NCBI RefSeq assembly: GCF_021401345.1 | Contig: NZ_JACBGE010000030.1 | Coordinates: forward strand, 1-50,116 | Direction of reading: 5' to 3' | From: Hydrogenophaga sp. NFH-34 | Lineage (GTDB): Bacteria > Pseudomonadota > Gammaproteobacteria > Burkholderiales > Burkholderiaceae_C | Length of the DNA: 50,116 nt | Shown here: positions 1 through 8,478 of the stretch, in pieces | How the letters are laid out: each line of letters begins with the position of its first letter | Position numbering within the stretch: the first letter of the stretch is position 1 | Program-made: the position numbers and the translations under genes | The notes under the pieces: model-generated | What the model was told of the DNA's origin: nothing | Database searches by the model: none | What the model saw: the letters and a program-made list of their open reading frames with translations, nothing else

Positions 1-41
1 CCGCTGTCGCGGACCTGCTTGTTGATCGGGGATAGTGTTCA

Positions 42-70
42 CGAGTCCACCAAGAGTTGAAGTGGACTCG
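42..70. repeat. 9-bp inverted repeat (stem-loop) next to a truncated gene
   Basis: CGAGTCCAC at 42-50 is mirrored by GTGGACTCG at 62-70 with an 11-nt loop. It lies about 25 bp beyond the stop codon of the truncated ATPase gene. It could be a terminator-like hairpin or part of the end of whatever sequence replaced the lost 3' part of that gene. No T-tract follows on either strand, so termination is only a guess. Confidence 0.4.
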
Positions 71-95
71 AGGCTCCTATGAACCGCCTCGGCTT

Positions 96-1823
96 TCAAG
101 ATGGGCTGACTGGACGCTCACCCTTTAACGAGATGGCGTTGGTCTTCACGGCAGACAGGCACTTCGTGAGCTTGGCCTGGTGGGCGAGTCGATTGACGGC
201 GGTGACGACAGCATCCTTGATCTGACTCAGTCTTACCCGTGCATCCAGTTCCAGGAACTGCTTCTGCAGGGTCGCACGGGCCTTTTCGTCCGAGGCCTTC
301 TCCAAGGTCACCGCTTCGGCATTCAGCTTGTCAGCCAAAGCCTGAAGGCGCTCGGTCGGATTGACCAGAGGTTGACTGACGTCGTCCCACTGATGCGAGA
401 TCACTGCCGCTTTGATGGCCTCCTGGCGAGCGGCCAGGAGCGGCTCGAAAGCCTTGGCATCGGCGGCCAGTTGCGGGTCCAAGGCCTCGATTTCTCCATA
501 TGTCACGTCGTCGAGATTCAGCGTGAGAACCTGCGCAGCGAACGGCTTGTATTCCGCGTACAGGGCAACACGGCGTGCCTGGGATGTCTTCTCCGCTTCC
601 TGTTGAATAAAGGCTTCGAAGCGCAGCAAGCGGTCGGAGCCTTCGGCAAGGGGTTGTTGGCAGAGCGGGCAAGGTGCGTCCGCGCCCAGCGCGGGGAACG
701 ATTTGTCTGGGTGGGATTCGATGGCGAACTTGCGCGCTGCCTCGAATAGTTCACGCCATGTCTCGCCGCCGGTACCCGGCAGCAGGTTCTCACCTTCCTT
801 GAACTGCTTCGCGGCGAGGGCGGCTGCAGTCTGCGCCGTGCGATAGCTGTCTGCCAGACCTTTCAGCTTGGCGACGACAGCTTGATCCACCTGTGCGCCT
901 TTGCTGGCCGCATTCGCTGCGATAGCTGTGATACGGCGAGCGCGCAAGCGCAGTTGCGCGGCCTTCTCCTTCGGGTTGTTCTCCTTCAGGCTCTTGTCCA
1001 GAGACGCATGTTGGGTCAGTTCCTCTGGGGTCACCGTTGCCAGCGCTTCAATCTGGGCTAGGGCCGTCTTGGCGGAAAGCGAGGCGACTAACTTGCCGAC
1101 GGGTGTGTCGCCTTGCAATGGCGCAAAGGCGGACAGATCAGCGGCGGATTGGGTGTATTCAGTCTCGATCGCCGTCTTCAACTGCTTGCAGACTTTGGCC
1201 AGCCCTTCGAATACATCGAGCCCGTAGGGCACATAGGAGAAATCGTCCTCTCTGTCGAGGTAGGCGCGAGCGCAACGCGAGTCGAAAATCGCAAATGACG
1301 AAAGCGCTGCAGGAGCCACTTTGCCGTGTTGCCAGTGTGCATCTTGCGCAACTCCATCGATTGCGATTTCGAACGTGGCTTCCGGAGTCCCGGCTTTGCC
1401 TGCAGGCAAGTTGGCGTTCGGATGAATAGCCTCCGTCTGATCGCGCGCACGACATGCGCGCTTGAGCACACGGGAGTACCCCGACTTGCCTGAACCGTTA
1501 TCGCCATAGATGACGGTCATTCCAGAGGCGCCGAAGGGCAGACGTTGATTCTCCGCAATCGCGTTGACGTGCCGCATGCTCTTGATGGCTCGCAGCTCAA
1601 CGTGAGTTGTCGCTTGGACCGGAGCGGGAATCTGATCTGCCGTCAGCGGCTTGGGCTTGCGGTCTTTGGGATCTGGGATGCCATGTGCCGCTTTGAGTAG
1701 CGCGAAGAGGTCATCCTGATCCTCTATCGTGAGCGTTTGCTTGGCCAGCAGGCGGGCCACCGCATCGCTCTGCCACTCAGGCAACCCCTTCGTCCAGTCC
1801 AGTATCTCCTGCAATATCGACAT
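96..1823 (-). CDS. AAA family ATPase with zinc-hook motif, C-terminally truncated
   Basis: I chose the ATG at 1823 because GGGAGG sits six bases before it; about 575 residues follow. A Walker A motif (GDNGSGKS) lies near residues 107-114. Alanine-rich coiled-coil-like sequence follows, with a CPLC zinc-hook motif near residues 385-388. This is the layout of AAA_13/RloC/Rad50-like ATPases, in which two halves of an ABC-type ATPase are joined by a coiled coil with a Cys-x-x-Cys tip. The reading frame stops soon after a KTNAIS segment that in related proteins leads into the second ATPase half. The ABC signature and Walker B are therefore missing, and the last ten or so residues look foreign. Family members include anticodon nucleases and phage-defence ATPases; this copy is probably inactive. 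GC content is lower than in the ICE backbone. Confidence 0.75.
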   Translation of the reverse strand: MSILQEILDWTKGLPEWQSDAVARLLAKQTLTIEDQDDLFALLKAAHGIPDPKDRKPKPLTADQIPAPVQATTHVELRAIKSMRHVNAIAENQRLPFGASGMTVIYGDNGSGKSGYSRVLKRACRARDQTEAIHPNANLPAGKAGTPEATFEIAIDGVAQDAHWQHGKVAPAALSSFAIFDSRCARAYLDREDDFSYVPYGLDVFEGLAKVCKQLKTAIETEYTQSAADLSAFAPLQGDTPVGKLVASLSAKTALAQIEALATVTPEELTQHASLDKSLKENNPKEKAAQLRLRARRITAIAANAASKGAQVDQAVVAKLKGLADSYRTAQTAAALAAKQFKEGENLLPGTGGETWRELFEAARKFAIESHPDKSFPALGADAPCPLCQQPLAEGSDRLLRFEAFIQQEAEKTSQARRVALYAEYKPFAAQVLTLNLDDVTYGEIEALDPQLAADAKAFEPLLAARQEAIKAAVISHQWDDVSQPLVNPTERLQALADKLNAEAVTLEKASDEKARATLQKQFLELDARVRLSQIKDAVVTAVNRLAHQAKLTKCLSAVKTNAISLKGERPVSPS

Positions 1824-2030
1824 AGGCCCCTCCCGCCGTCGTGTCATTTATCGTCCAGAAGCTCTCCCGATTCGCCGCACAGGCCATGGGAGCGCTGTTG
1901 CAAACGGAAACATTATGACCCCCCAGGGTTCCGCTGCAAGGCTCGCGCACAGTGCCTTGCGTTTCGCACCAAACCGCCACCACGCGGCATTGCCTTCTCA
2001 TGCATTTGGTAGCGAGCAAAACCCTCCGCC

Positions 2031-3401
2031 CTAAGTCCGCTCAGATACGTCCATCAATTGCACCTCCGATTTCCGTATGTCATAGCTGATGCCTTTGATT
2101 TCGCAGATGACTATGGACTGTGGGATAAGCTCCAACGTCGGATCGGTTCTTTCCAAGAAATCCCAGTCATCGTTGAGCGATGCGGGATCTTCTTTGTACC
2201 AAACCTGTGGATGAAACCATTGATCACCCTCATCGTCCGTTTCGTATAGATAGGCATTTAACTCACGCCCATGTCTCTTGAAAAATCTCTTTACGAACGA
2301 TGCTTTGTTGAATAGCGTGACGTTGAGCGGGCGCTTGTTTTCGGATGCTGGCACCTGTGCAGAGCGGAAGATTAATCCATCCAAATTGAGCTTCGCATGG
2401 GTGGCGAGATAGTCGGATATCACTTGCGTCAACAGATAGCCATCCTCACTGTGCTCAGGGAGGACGGGCTTGGTGAGTACTCTTTCGAGTTGAGAAAGAA
2501 ACTTCTGCCGCCGCGCACTTTCCAGTGATGACGCATCAAACATGCTGCGATTGATGACAGATGGAATTTGCGGCAGGCGCGTCAAGTCCAGCAATCGTAT
2601 TGAACGAAGAATTTTGAATTCTGCAACCGCAACACGGCTTCCAACGGGAGGCCGTACTTCGGCAATCGCGACGTCTGGCGAATTGGCGCCGTAGAACATC
2701 GAGATGCCTCTGGCGTTCATGCGTCCCGCGCTGCCAACACTCGAAGGCGGTGGTCCCAGTTGAGCGTCTGGGTCTTCCAGCGCCTTCTCTAAGGCATCGT
2801 CGTTCTGAAAAACACGTGCGCGAAAAAGAGTTCCCAATTCATGACCGGGGCCGACCGCGATAATCAAAGGTTCGCCTGAGGCAGTGGCATCTGTGTCCAC
2901 CTTGTCGAAGACCATCTGGAGCACTTCGAGTGCGTCTGGGTTAACAAACCTGGCGCGCGTCCGAAGACTGTCCTGCATGTCGTGCCATCGGCGATGAAGC
3001 CAGTGGTCTGCTACGCCAGTTTTAATGAATAAGGCGTCCGCCTCTGGTGCCTGGCCATCGTATGCGTCGCGTTCCCAGATAGTCCGCACGATTTCGAATA
3101 AATCGTCGGCAAGCGCATTGGATGCGGGTTCTACCTCTTGCTGAATGACCTCCTGGAGTTCATCCCCGAGAGACGGATACCCATGATCCTCACGAAGAAC
3201 ATTGTCGGCAACTTGATAGTTGTCCTGGAACTCGTGGTCAAAAATCTGCGCGATTTCATATAGCTCCAAGGTCGGCGCGTTCCGTCCGCAATAGGCACAC
3301 GCCACATCGGTCGTTTCGCTGGCACTTATCTTCTGGCTTAGAAACTGATTGCCGATGCATGTGCCACAGACTGCCTTTTCATCCAGATCGACTCCGCTCA
3401 A
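2031..3401 (-). CDS. RES-domain protein with N-terminal zinc-binding/HEPN-RES region
   Basis: A 456-residue protein. The N-terminus has two Cys-x-x-Cys pairs (C12/C15 and C35/C38) that could bind zinc. A helical region resembling the HEPN/RES N-terminal domain follows. From about residue 190 there is a RES domain with its arginine (LFRAR, near R194), tyrosine (FYGA, near Y237) and glutamate (AEVR, near E248), and a later FRSAQ segment. RES toxins of type II toxin-antitoxin systems degrade NAD+ by phosphorolysis. No small Xre-like antitoxin gene is adjacent, so this looks like a stand-alone effector rather than a classical toxin-antitoxin pair. The start is a TTG with GGAG seven bases upstream; the only nearby ATG is out of frame, and an in-frame stop lies just upstream. 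Lower GC than the backbone marks it as cargo. The NAD-degrading role is inferred. Confidence 0.75.
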   Translation of the reverse strand: MSGVDLDEKAVCGTCIGNQFLSQKISASETTDVACAYCGRNAPTLELYEIAQIFDHEFQDNYQVADNVLREDHGYPSLGDELQEVIQQEVEPASNALADDLFEIVRTIWERDAYDGQAPEADALFIKTGVADHWLHRRWHDMQDSLRTRARFVNPDALEVLQMVFDKVDTDATASGEPLIIAVGPGHELGTLFRARVFQNDDALEKALEDPDAQLGPPPSSVGSAGRMNARGISMFYGANSPDVAIAEVRPPVGSRVAVAEFKILRSIRLLDLTRLPQIPSVINRSMFDASSLESARRQKFLSQLERVLTKPVLPEHSEDGYLLTQVISDYLATHAKLNLDGLIFRSAQVPASENKRPLNVTLFNKASFVKRFFKRHGRELNAYLYETDDEGDQWFHPQVWYKEDPASLNDDWDFLERTDPTLELIPQSIVICEIKGISYDIRKSEVQLMDVSERT

Positions 3402-4070
3402 GATGCTGCTCCATTATTTTTGATTTGCTCTGTCCTCGGCGCCGCACTACACGAAGCAGGCGAAATCCTGCTAGGCGGGCGCCATGTCCCGTCCCTTTTC
3501 ATGGGCGTACCAGCGTTAGATTAGCGTAACGACAAGCTACTGAGTTAGGCACTCATGCTTTGTCGGTTGTGGATGCAGGGCGTCCCCGGCCAAGAAACAT
3601 GGCCGGTCGCGCTGTCGTGCTGCGCATCGAGCCCCCTTCGGGGTCTCGCCCCTGACGGGCTTCCATCGTCCCCTCGCTCCGCTCGGCTGACGCCTCCGGC
3701 CCGGCTTCCAGCTTCGGGCCTGCGCGCTTCGCTTGCCTTGCGGTCGGCGTGAATGGCGGCCGTTGCCTGTCCAGCCATCTTTCCTGACTCCATCACCTTG
3801 TCCGCGACTGTAGCCCGCGCCCGTGCGCCATCAAGGCGCGCAGGGCCGTGTCCTCGGCTGCGCCTGCGGGCCGCACCCACCCTGCGCTTGTTTCCTTGAC
3901 GGCGCCCGTGCGCGCGCTCCCTTTCGTCGCGGGCGATGAACTCAGGAAAGACGGTGGCAACGAGGCCAACCGGGTTCTTCGTGCCGACCGCACCGAACAG
4001 CCGAAAGGCTGGGCTCCGAATCTAGGAATCCGGTGTGCGCTTTCTTCAACAGTCAAGTCAGGAGAACGAC
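3402..4070. other. Intergenic region with no convincing gene
   Basis: The right-hand two thirds is GC-rich and contains a degenerate copy of the dispersed element seen again near 8300 and 9550 (shared core GCGCGCTTCGCTTGCCT near 3722). Open frames here are short, lie on both strands and resemble no protein I know. I see no RNA gene. The stretch probably carries the promoter and leader of the DUF932 gene that follows, but I cannot point to clear -35/-10 boxes. Confidence 0.5.
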
Positions 4071-4895
4071 ATGCTTGCCAACCGTTTTGCTTCCCACTCC
4101 CCCGCACTGCGCAGCGACACCCCGCTGTCGGATGACCAGATTCGCCGGGTGGCCCCGTCCATCTTCGCGGACGCCCCGCATGACAGCCGCTCCGAGCGGT
4201 ACGCCTATATCCCCACGGTCGCGGTTTTGACCGAACTTCGCAAGGAAGGGTTTCAGCCCTTCATGGTGTGCCAGACCCGCGTGCGCCGCGAAGACCGCCG
4301 CGACTTCACCAAGCACATGCTCCGCCTGCGCCATGCCAGCCAGATCAACGGCGCGGAAGCCAATGAAATCATCCTGCTGAACTCCCACGATGGCACCAGC
4401 AGCTACCAGATGCTGGCGGGTCAGTTCAGATTTGTTTGCGCCAATGGGCTGGTGTGCGGAGACACCGTGGCCGATGTTCGCGTGCCCCACAAAGGGGACG
4501 TGGCGGGACAGGTCATCGAAGGCGCTTTCGAGGTGTTGAACGGCTTCGAGCGGGTGCAGGAATCCCGCGACCTGATGCGCGGCATCACTTTGGACGATGG
4601 CGAATCGGAAGTGTTCGCCCGCGCCGCGCTGGCCCTCAAGTACGACGACCCCGACAAGCCCGCGCCCATCACGGAATCGCAAATCCTGATGCCGCGCCGG
4701 CTCGAGGACCGCCGCCCCGACCTGTGGAGCGTGTTCAACCGCACGCAAGAGAACCTCACCAAGGGTGGACTGCATGGGCGCAGCGCCAACGGACGCCGCC
4801 AGCAAACCCGCCCCGTGCAAGGCATTGATTCCGACATCCGCCTCAATCGCGCCCTGTGGCTGCTGGCCGATGGCATGCGCGCCCTCAAAGCCTGA
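4071..4895 (+). CDS. DUF932 domain-containing protein
   Basis: The ATG at 4071 follows TCAGGAGA at good spacing; an ATG at 4035 has no Shine-Dalgarno. The 274-residue product matches the DUF932 family of plasmids and ICEs. These are globular proteins of unknown biochemistry, usually next to a ParB-like nuclease gene in Tn4371-type elements. Recognisable stretches include the early YIPT segment, CQTRVRREDRRDF, and a central FVCANGLVCGD core. The ParB-like gene begins 74 bp downstream on the same strand, so the two may be co-transcribed. No signal peptide or membrane segment is evident. Confidence 0.85.
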   Translation: MLANRFASHSPALRSDTPLSDDQIRRVAPSIFADAPHDSRSERYAYIPTVAVLTELRKEGFQPFMVCQTRVRREDRRDFTKHMLRLRHASQINGAEANEIILLNSHDGTSSYQMLAGQFRFVCANGLVCGDTVADVRVPHKGDVAGQVIEGAFEVLNGFERVQESRDLMRGITLDDGESEVFARAALALKYDDPDKPAPITESQILMPRRLEDRRPDLWSVFNRTQENLTKGGLHGRSANGRRQQTRPVQGIDSDIRLNRALWLLADGMRALKA

Positions 4896-4969
4896 CCCCT
4901 TCCTGAGTTTTCCCCGCAGGAGGGGCGGTTTCCCCTCCATTCCTTGTTTCACTCGATTGGAGATTCACC

Positions 4970-7006
4970 ATGAACGCTGTTACCCACACCGAAGCCCGCG
5001 CCGTCACCACCGCAGCGACCATGCTGCAAGCTGCTGACCCGAGCAAGCACATGACCCTCGTTCCGCTGTCGCGGCTGGTGCTGCGCCCCACGGGCCGCAA
5101 CGTGCGCAAGACCGCGCCGCGCATGTCCATCCCCGAACTGGCCGCATCCATCCAGCGCGTGGGTCTGTTGCAAAACCTCATCGTCATTCTTGCCGCCGAT
5201 GGCCTGCATTACGAGGTGGTGGCCGGTGGCCGACGCCTCGCGGCCCTCAAGCTGCTGGCGAAGAAACACCGCATCGCCAAGGATTGGAACGTGCCGTGCC
5301 TGCAGGTGGCCGATGGCACGGCACGCACCGCCAGCCTTACCGAGAACGTGCAGCGTGAAGCCATGCACCCGGCAGACCAGTTCGAGGCCTTCGCCGCGCT
5401 GGTTGCCGAGGGCCGGCCCATCGAGGACATTGCGGCGGATTTCTCCGTCACGCCCCTGGTGGTGCAGCGCCGCTTGAAGCTGGCGAACGTCTCGCCGCGC
5501 CTGATGGACGACTACCGCGCCGATGCCGTGACGCTGGATCAGTTGATGGCCCTGGCCATCACCGACGATCACGCCGCGCAGGAGGCCGCGTTCTACGATG
5601 CGCCGCAGTGGCAGCGCAATCCCTCCGCGCTGCGCGAGCGCCTGACCGAGCGCGAGATCGGGGCCTCGCATCCGCTGGTGCGCTTCGTCGGGCTGGACGC
5701 CTACGAAGCCGCAGGCGGCGGCATCCGCCGCGACCTGTTCGCGGAAGGCGATGCGGGCGTGTACGTGTCCGATACCGCCCTGCTGGAAACACTGGTGCGC
5801 GAGAAGCTGGAAAGCTATGCCTCGACTCTCCGCGCCGAGGGCTGGGCCTGGGTGGATGCCACGCCCGCCATGACTTATGCCGACCTGCAAGCCTTCCAGC
5901 GTGCCCCGAGGGAGCGGCGCACGCCGAACAAGCGCGAGGCGCAGCGCATCGAGCGGCTGCAAGAGAAGATGCAGGCCGTGGGCGTTGCCGTGGATGCAGC
6001 GATGGACGCCGACGACGAGGACAAGGCCGAAGCCTTGCAAGAGGAAGGCGAAGTCCTGGGCGAGCAGTTGCAGGCGCTGGAAGAGGGCTTGCAGGGCTAC
6101 AGCGCGAACGTGAAAGCCGCAGCCGGTGCCATCGTCACCATCGACCGCAACGGGGAAACCGTGATCCATCGCGGGCTGCTGCGCGAGGCCGAGGCCAAGG
6201 CGCTGCGCACGCTGGAGAAGCTGCGCCAAGGTTTTGCCGAGGGTGAAGGTGCGAACGACGATGATGGCGAAGCGGCGGAAGAAGCCCAGGCCCCCGCCGT
6301 CTCCGACCGGCTGGCGCAGCGCCTGAGCGCGCACCGCACCGCCGCGCTGCAAATCGAAGTCGCCCGGCATCCGCAAGTGGCGCTGGCCGCGCTGGTGCAT
6401 GGCATGGTGCAGAGCGTCTTGCAGGGGCGCTACTACGGGCACGACATGCCGATGGGGGTTCGCTTCACGCTGCAAGACCGGCTGGAAGGCATGGCCCCGG
6501 ACTGGCCGGAATCACCCGCCGCCCTGGCGCTGCGCGAGCTGCAACAGGTATGGGGCGACAAACTGCCCGAGGACAGCGCCGCACTGTTCGCCGCGCTGCT
6601 GGCGATGGAGCAAGGCGAACTGGTCCAACTGCTGGCCGTGTGCGTGGCCGCGACGGTGGACGTGGTGACGCCTCGCGCCACGCCGCACCAGCCCGGCGAG
6701 GAACTGGCGCAGGCTGTGGGCCTCGACATGGCGTCATGGTGGCAACCGTGCGCGGAAGGCTACTTCAGGCACGTTCCGAAGGCCGCGATCCTGCAAGCCG
6801 TGGGCGAGTTCGCGCCGGCTCACGTCGCTCGGCTGGGCAAGCTCAAGAAAGCGGATATTGCCAGCGAGGCCGAACGGCTGGCCAAGGGCACGGGCTGGAT
6901 GCCTGCCATCTTCAAGGCCGAAGGGCCACAGGAGGTAGGGCCGGAAGAAGGCGCGCAAGCCAGCGCCTCCGCAATGGATGAACTGGCCGAAGCATTGGCC
7001 GCCTGA
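4970..7006 (+). CDS. parB: ParB/RepB/Spo0J-type partition protein (large, 678 aa)
   Basis: The start is supported by GGAG eight bases upstream. The N-terminal third is a ParB nuclease-like domain with the VVAGGRRLAAL motif near residue 84 and TENVQREAMHPADQFEAF near residue 124, followed by a ParB-type HTH (IAADFSVTPLVVQRRLKLA). The remaining 450 residues contain an acidic, charged segment (around residues 320-440) and a C-terminal region special to ICE and plasmid ParB-like proteins; total length is about twice that of chromosomal ParB. It lies 7.4 kb from parA rather than beside it, so it may act in DNA binding or regulation of the element and not only in partition. The family call is firm, the exact role inferred. 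Confidence 0.88.
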   Translation: MNAVTHTEARAVTTAATMLQAADPSKHMTLVPLSRLVLRPTGRNVRKTAPRMSIPELAASIQRVGLLQNLIVILAADGLHYEVVAGGRRLAALKLLAKKHRIAKDWNVPCLQVADGTARTASLTENVQREAMHPADQFEAFAALVAEGRPIEDIAADFSVTPLVVQRRLKLANVSPRLMDDYRADAVTLDQLMALAITDDHAAQEAAFYDAPQWQRNPSALRERLTEREIGASHPLVRFVGLDAYEAAGGGIRRDLFAEGDAGVYVSDTALLETLVREKLESYASTLRAEGWAWVDATPAMTYADLQAFQRAPRERRTPNKREAQRIERLQEKMQAVGVAVDAAMDADDEDKAEALQEEGEVLGEQLQALEEGLQGYSANVKAAAGAIVTIDRNGETVIHRGLLREAEAKALRTLEKLRQGFAEGEGANDDDGEAAEEAQAPAVSDRLAQRLSAHRTAALQIEVARHPQVALAALVHGMVQSVLQGRYYGHDMPMGVRFTLQDRLEGMAPDWPESPAALALRELQQVWGDKLPEDSAALFAALLAMEQGELVQLLAVCVAATVDVVTPRATPHQPGEELAQAVGLDMASWWQPCAEGYFRHVPKAAILQAVGEFAPAHVARLGKLKKADIASEAERLAKGTGWMPAIFKAEGPQEVGPEEGAQASASAMDELAEALAA

Positions 7007-7020
7007 ACCTCGACGCAGAG

Positions 7021-7048
7021 CAGCGCCCCGGCCCCGGCCGGGGCGCTG
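7021..7048. terminator. GC-rich palindrome after parB (first of three related copies)
   Basis: CAGCGCCCCGGCC is mirrored by GGCCGGGGCGCTG with a two-base centre, starting 14 bp after the parB stop codon. The same stem recurs at 8445-8478 and 9347-9373. There is no T-run, so it may slow transcription, protect the 3' end of the mRNA or be a REP-like unit rather than a canonical intrinsic terminator. Confidence 0.5.
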
Positions 7049-7067
7049 GCTTGCAAGGAGCCAGATC

Positions 7068-7280
7068 ATGCCCACCACCGACACCACAAGCCGCCCGCGT
7101 ATGGCGGCGACCTATGCGCCCGGTACGGTGCGCGCCCGCCGCTGGCACGGCGAGGGCGACGTGCGGAGCTACCGTCCGCCCTCGGGGTGGACGGCCCGCG
7201 CCGACCTCACGGACGTTCACCCCATCACGGGCCGCGCCCTGGCGCGCGCCGCGTGGTGGATCATCGAGACGAAAGACTGA
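7068..7280 (+). CDS. Small conserved ICE protein, function unknown
   Basis: A 70-residue product whose ATG is preceded by AAGGAG at ideal spacing, directly behind parB. It is basic and has no cysteine pairs, membrane segment or recognisable DNA-binding motif. I recognise it only as the kind of small protein that sits behind parB in Tn4371-like elements. Two very stable hairpins follow its stop codon. Confidence 0.6.
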   Translation: MPTTDTTSRPRMAATYAPGTVRARRWHGEGDVRSYRPPSGWTARADLTDVHPITGRALARAAWWIIETKD

Positions 7281-7286
7281 TGCCGG

Positions 7287-7321
7287 CACCCGGCCCAGGC
7301 CGTTCCGGCCTGGGCCGGGTG
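7287..7321. terminator. 15-bp perfect stem-loop behind the small ORF
   Basis: The arm at 7287-7301 (CACCCGGCCCAGGCC) pairs perfectly with 7307-7321 around a GTTCC loop, seven bases after the stop codon at 7280. A short A/T-rich stretch follows (GGATTCAAAAA). It is likely the transcription end of the parB-small ORF unit. Confidence 0.55.
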
Positions 7322-7332
7322 GATTCAAAAAT

Positions 7333-7358
7333 CCGGGCGCGGCAGTGGCCGCGCCCGG
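7333..7358. repeat. Second stem-loop (11-bp stem)
   Basis: CCGGGCGCGGC at 7333-7343 pairs with GCCGCGCCCGG at 7348-7358 around a 4-nt loop. It follows the previous hairpin by 11 bp and lies between two convergent genes. A structural or terminator role is plausible. Confidence 0.45.
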
Positions 7359-7440
7359 TGTCGAACCCCGAAGGCCAACCAGAACGCCACAGCCTTCGCG
7401 ACCGCTCCGGTTGCGGCGTTGGCGCGCGCTTGATGGCGAG

Positions 7441-7465
7441 GGCCCGATCACACCTTGATCGGGCC
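7441..7465 (-). terminator. Hairpin overlapping the end of the 222-aa gene
   Basis: GGCCCGATCA (7441-7450) pairs with TGATCGGGCC (7456-7465) around a 5-nt loop. The minus-strand stop codon (7448-7450) is inside the stem, so the hairpin covers the last codons. No strong T-tract follows. It is a likely 3' end of the minus-strand transcript. Confidence 0.45.
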
Positions 7466-8116
7466 AAACATCCCTGTGTAGATCAGCGTTTCCCAAACCT
7501 TCTTGATCCCCTGTCCGGTCTCCTGGCTCACGAACAGCGACGACCTGGCGCCGTGAGGGGCGCCCAGGAAATACGAACGCATTGACTCCCAGGTCTCCGC
7601 GACCTGCGACCAGGTCCAGCACGGAACTTCTTTCTCCAGGATCAAGGGCACAGCGATGGCCAGCGGGATCATCTTGTCCATGGGCAACGGCTCTTCCCAG
7701 TTGCACTTGACCAGGATCGGGGTTGCCTCCGCGCTGTAGAACTGCACATCCAGCTTCTCTGCCGTGATGTACGCGGCGTGGTGGCGAGGCAGGGCCAGCA
7801 CGGAATCCAGGACCTTCTGGCCATCGCCATAGGGGCAGGTGATGAATCCGTGGGCGAAGTACCGCGTGTGATCGAGGCCCTTGTAGCCGCAGCGATCGCT
7901 GGGGGTCGTAACGGGATGGCGGTCATCGTGATTGCGTACCAGCGGGTGCCATGAGGGGTATCGGTCAACTACCGGCCCGAGTTCAGTCACGATGTCTTCT
8001 AGCGCCCTTTTGCTCCGGAGGCGCTGCGATTCGTCCGCATCCCGAGGGCGGGGGACAAGGTACTTCTCCACCTCTTCGTATCCTGCTTGTGCTGCTTCAT
8101 CTGCTCGGAACGCCAT
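7448..8116 (-). CDS. Hypothetical protein, 222 aa (cargo)
   Basis: The ATG at 8116 is preceded by GAGGTG and by a good sigma70 promoter (TTGACA, 17 bp, TACATT), so this is a real, separately expressed gene. The product is soluble, without a signal peptide or transmembrane helix. It contains scattered His, Cys and Trp residues (for example HDDRHPVTT, GLDHTRYFAHGF, PCWTWSQ), but I do not recognise a family. It points against the surrounding backbone genes and has lower GC than they do, which marks it as an acquired passenger. The repeated motifs around its promoter suggest specific repression. Role unknown; a defence or stress function is only a guess from position. Confidence 0.7.
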   Translation of the reverse strand: MAFRADEAAQAGYEEVEKYLVPRPRDADESQRLRSKRALEDIVTELGPVVDRYPSWHPLVRNHDDRHPVTTPSDRCGYKGLDHTRYFAHGFITCPYGDGQKVLDSVLALPRHHAAYITAEKLDVQFYSAEATPILVKCNWEEPLPMDKMIPLAIAVPLILEKEVPCWTWSQVAETWESMRSYFLGAPHGARSSLFVSQETGQGIKKVWETLIYTGMFGPIKV

Positions 8117-8146
8117 GATTCACCTCGTTTTGCTGTGTTGTGCGTG

Positions 8147-8187
8147 AATGTATTGTGTTACGCATGAAATGTCAATATTGTGCGTAA
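8147..8187 (-). promoter_or_regulatory. Promoter with repeated operator-like motifs for the 222-aa gene
   Basis: On the minus strand TTGACA (8175-8170) is followed after 17 bp by TACATT (8152-8147). The start codon is 31 bp further on. Three related motifs lie across it: TTTACGCACAATA upstream of the -35 box (8188-8176), ATGCGTAACACAATA in the spacer, and TTCACGCACAACA just after the -10 box. Repetition of ACGCACAA-like words at about 20-bp steps suggests binding of a repressor. Confidence 0.6.
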
Positions 8188-8264
8188 ATTGATTGATTCA
8201 TGGTAGTTGGCGGTCCGTAGTTCGACGACCATGAGCGTGCCGGCGCAACGCGCCGTCGGGCTCT

Positions 8265-8360
8265 CGGGCTGCGCCCCGTGCCGACTTCGCTGTCACGGCC
8301 ATTCGGCTTCCATCCCTCACGCCTTCGCGCCTGCGGCGCTGCGCGCTTCGCTTGCCTCCG
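8265..8360 (+). repeat. Dispersed GC-rich repeat, copy B
   Basis: About 95 bp nearly identical to 9507-9602, with the core GCGCTGCGCGCTTCGCTTGC. Similarity extends weakly on both sides. The 3' continuation (CCCCGCCGCGC, then ACCGCCGAACCGGC near 8413-8426) reappears near 10876-10910. Probably old duplicated intergenic sequence of the element. Confidence 0.65.
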
Positions 8361-8444
8361 GGGGACAGTCCTACGGACTCTCCCCGCCGCGCATGGCTTG
8401 GCGCCCCTCAATACCGCCGAACCGGCATGCGCCGGATCGGCCGG

Positions 8445-8478
8445 GCCAGCGCCCCGCTGCGATGGACGGGGCGCTGGC
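8445..8478. repeat. Palindrome, second copy of the CAGCGCCCCG stem
   Basis: GCCAGCGCCCCG at 8445-8456 pairs with CGGGGCGCTGGC at 8467-8478 around a 10-nt loop. The stem is the same as in the palindromes behind parB and behind the DUF736 gene, but here no gene ends nearby. Confidence 0.55.

Noticed and set aside
2058..2249. Short plus-strand frame within the RES gene that could be an antitoxin
   Set aside because: It is antisense to the RES coding end, has no Xre HTH and no ribosome binding site.
4949..6475. Long minus-strand open frame opposite parB
   Set aside because: Its composition (His, Gln, Gly, Arg) is typical of antisense frames; the plus strand encodes an evident ParB domain.
7344..7390. 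tRNA-like T-arm words (GTGTCGAACCCCG)
   Set aside because: No acceptor stem or anticodon arm can be built around them; the neighbouring hairpin is a simple two-arm palindrome.
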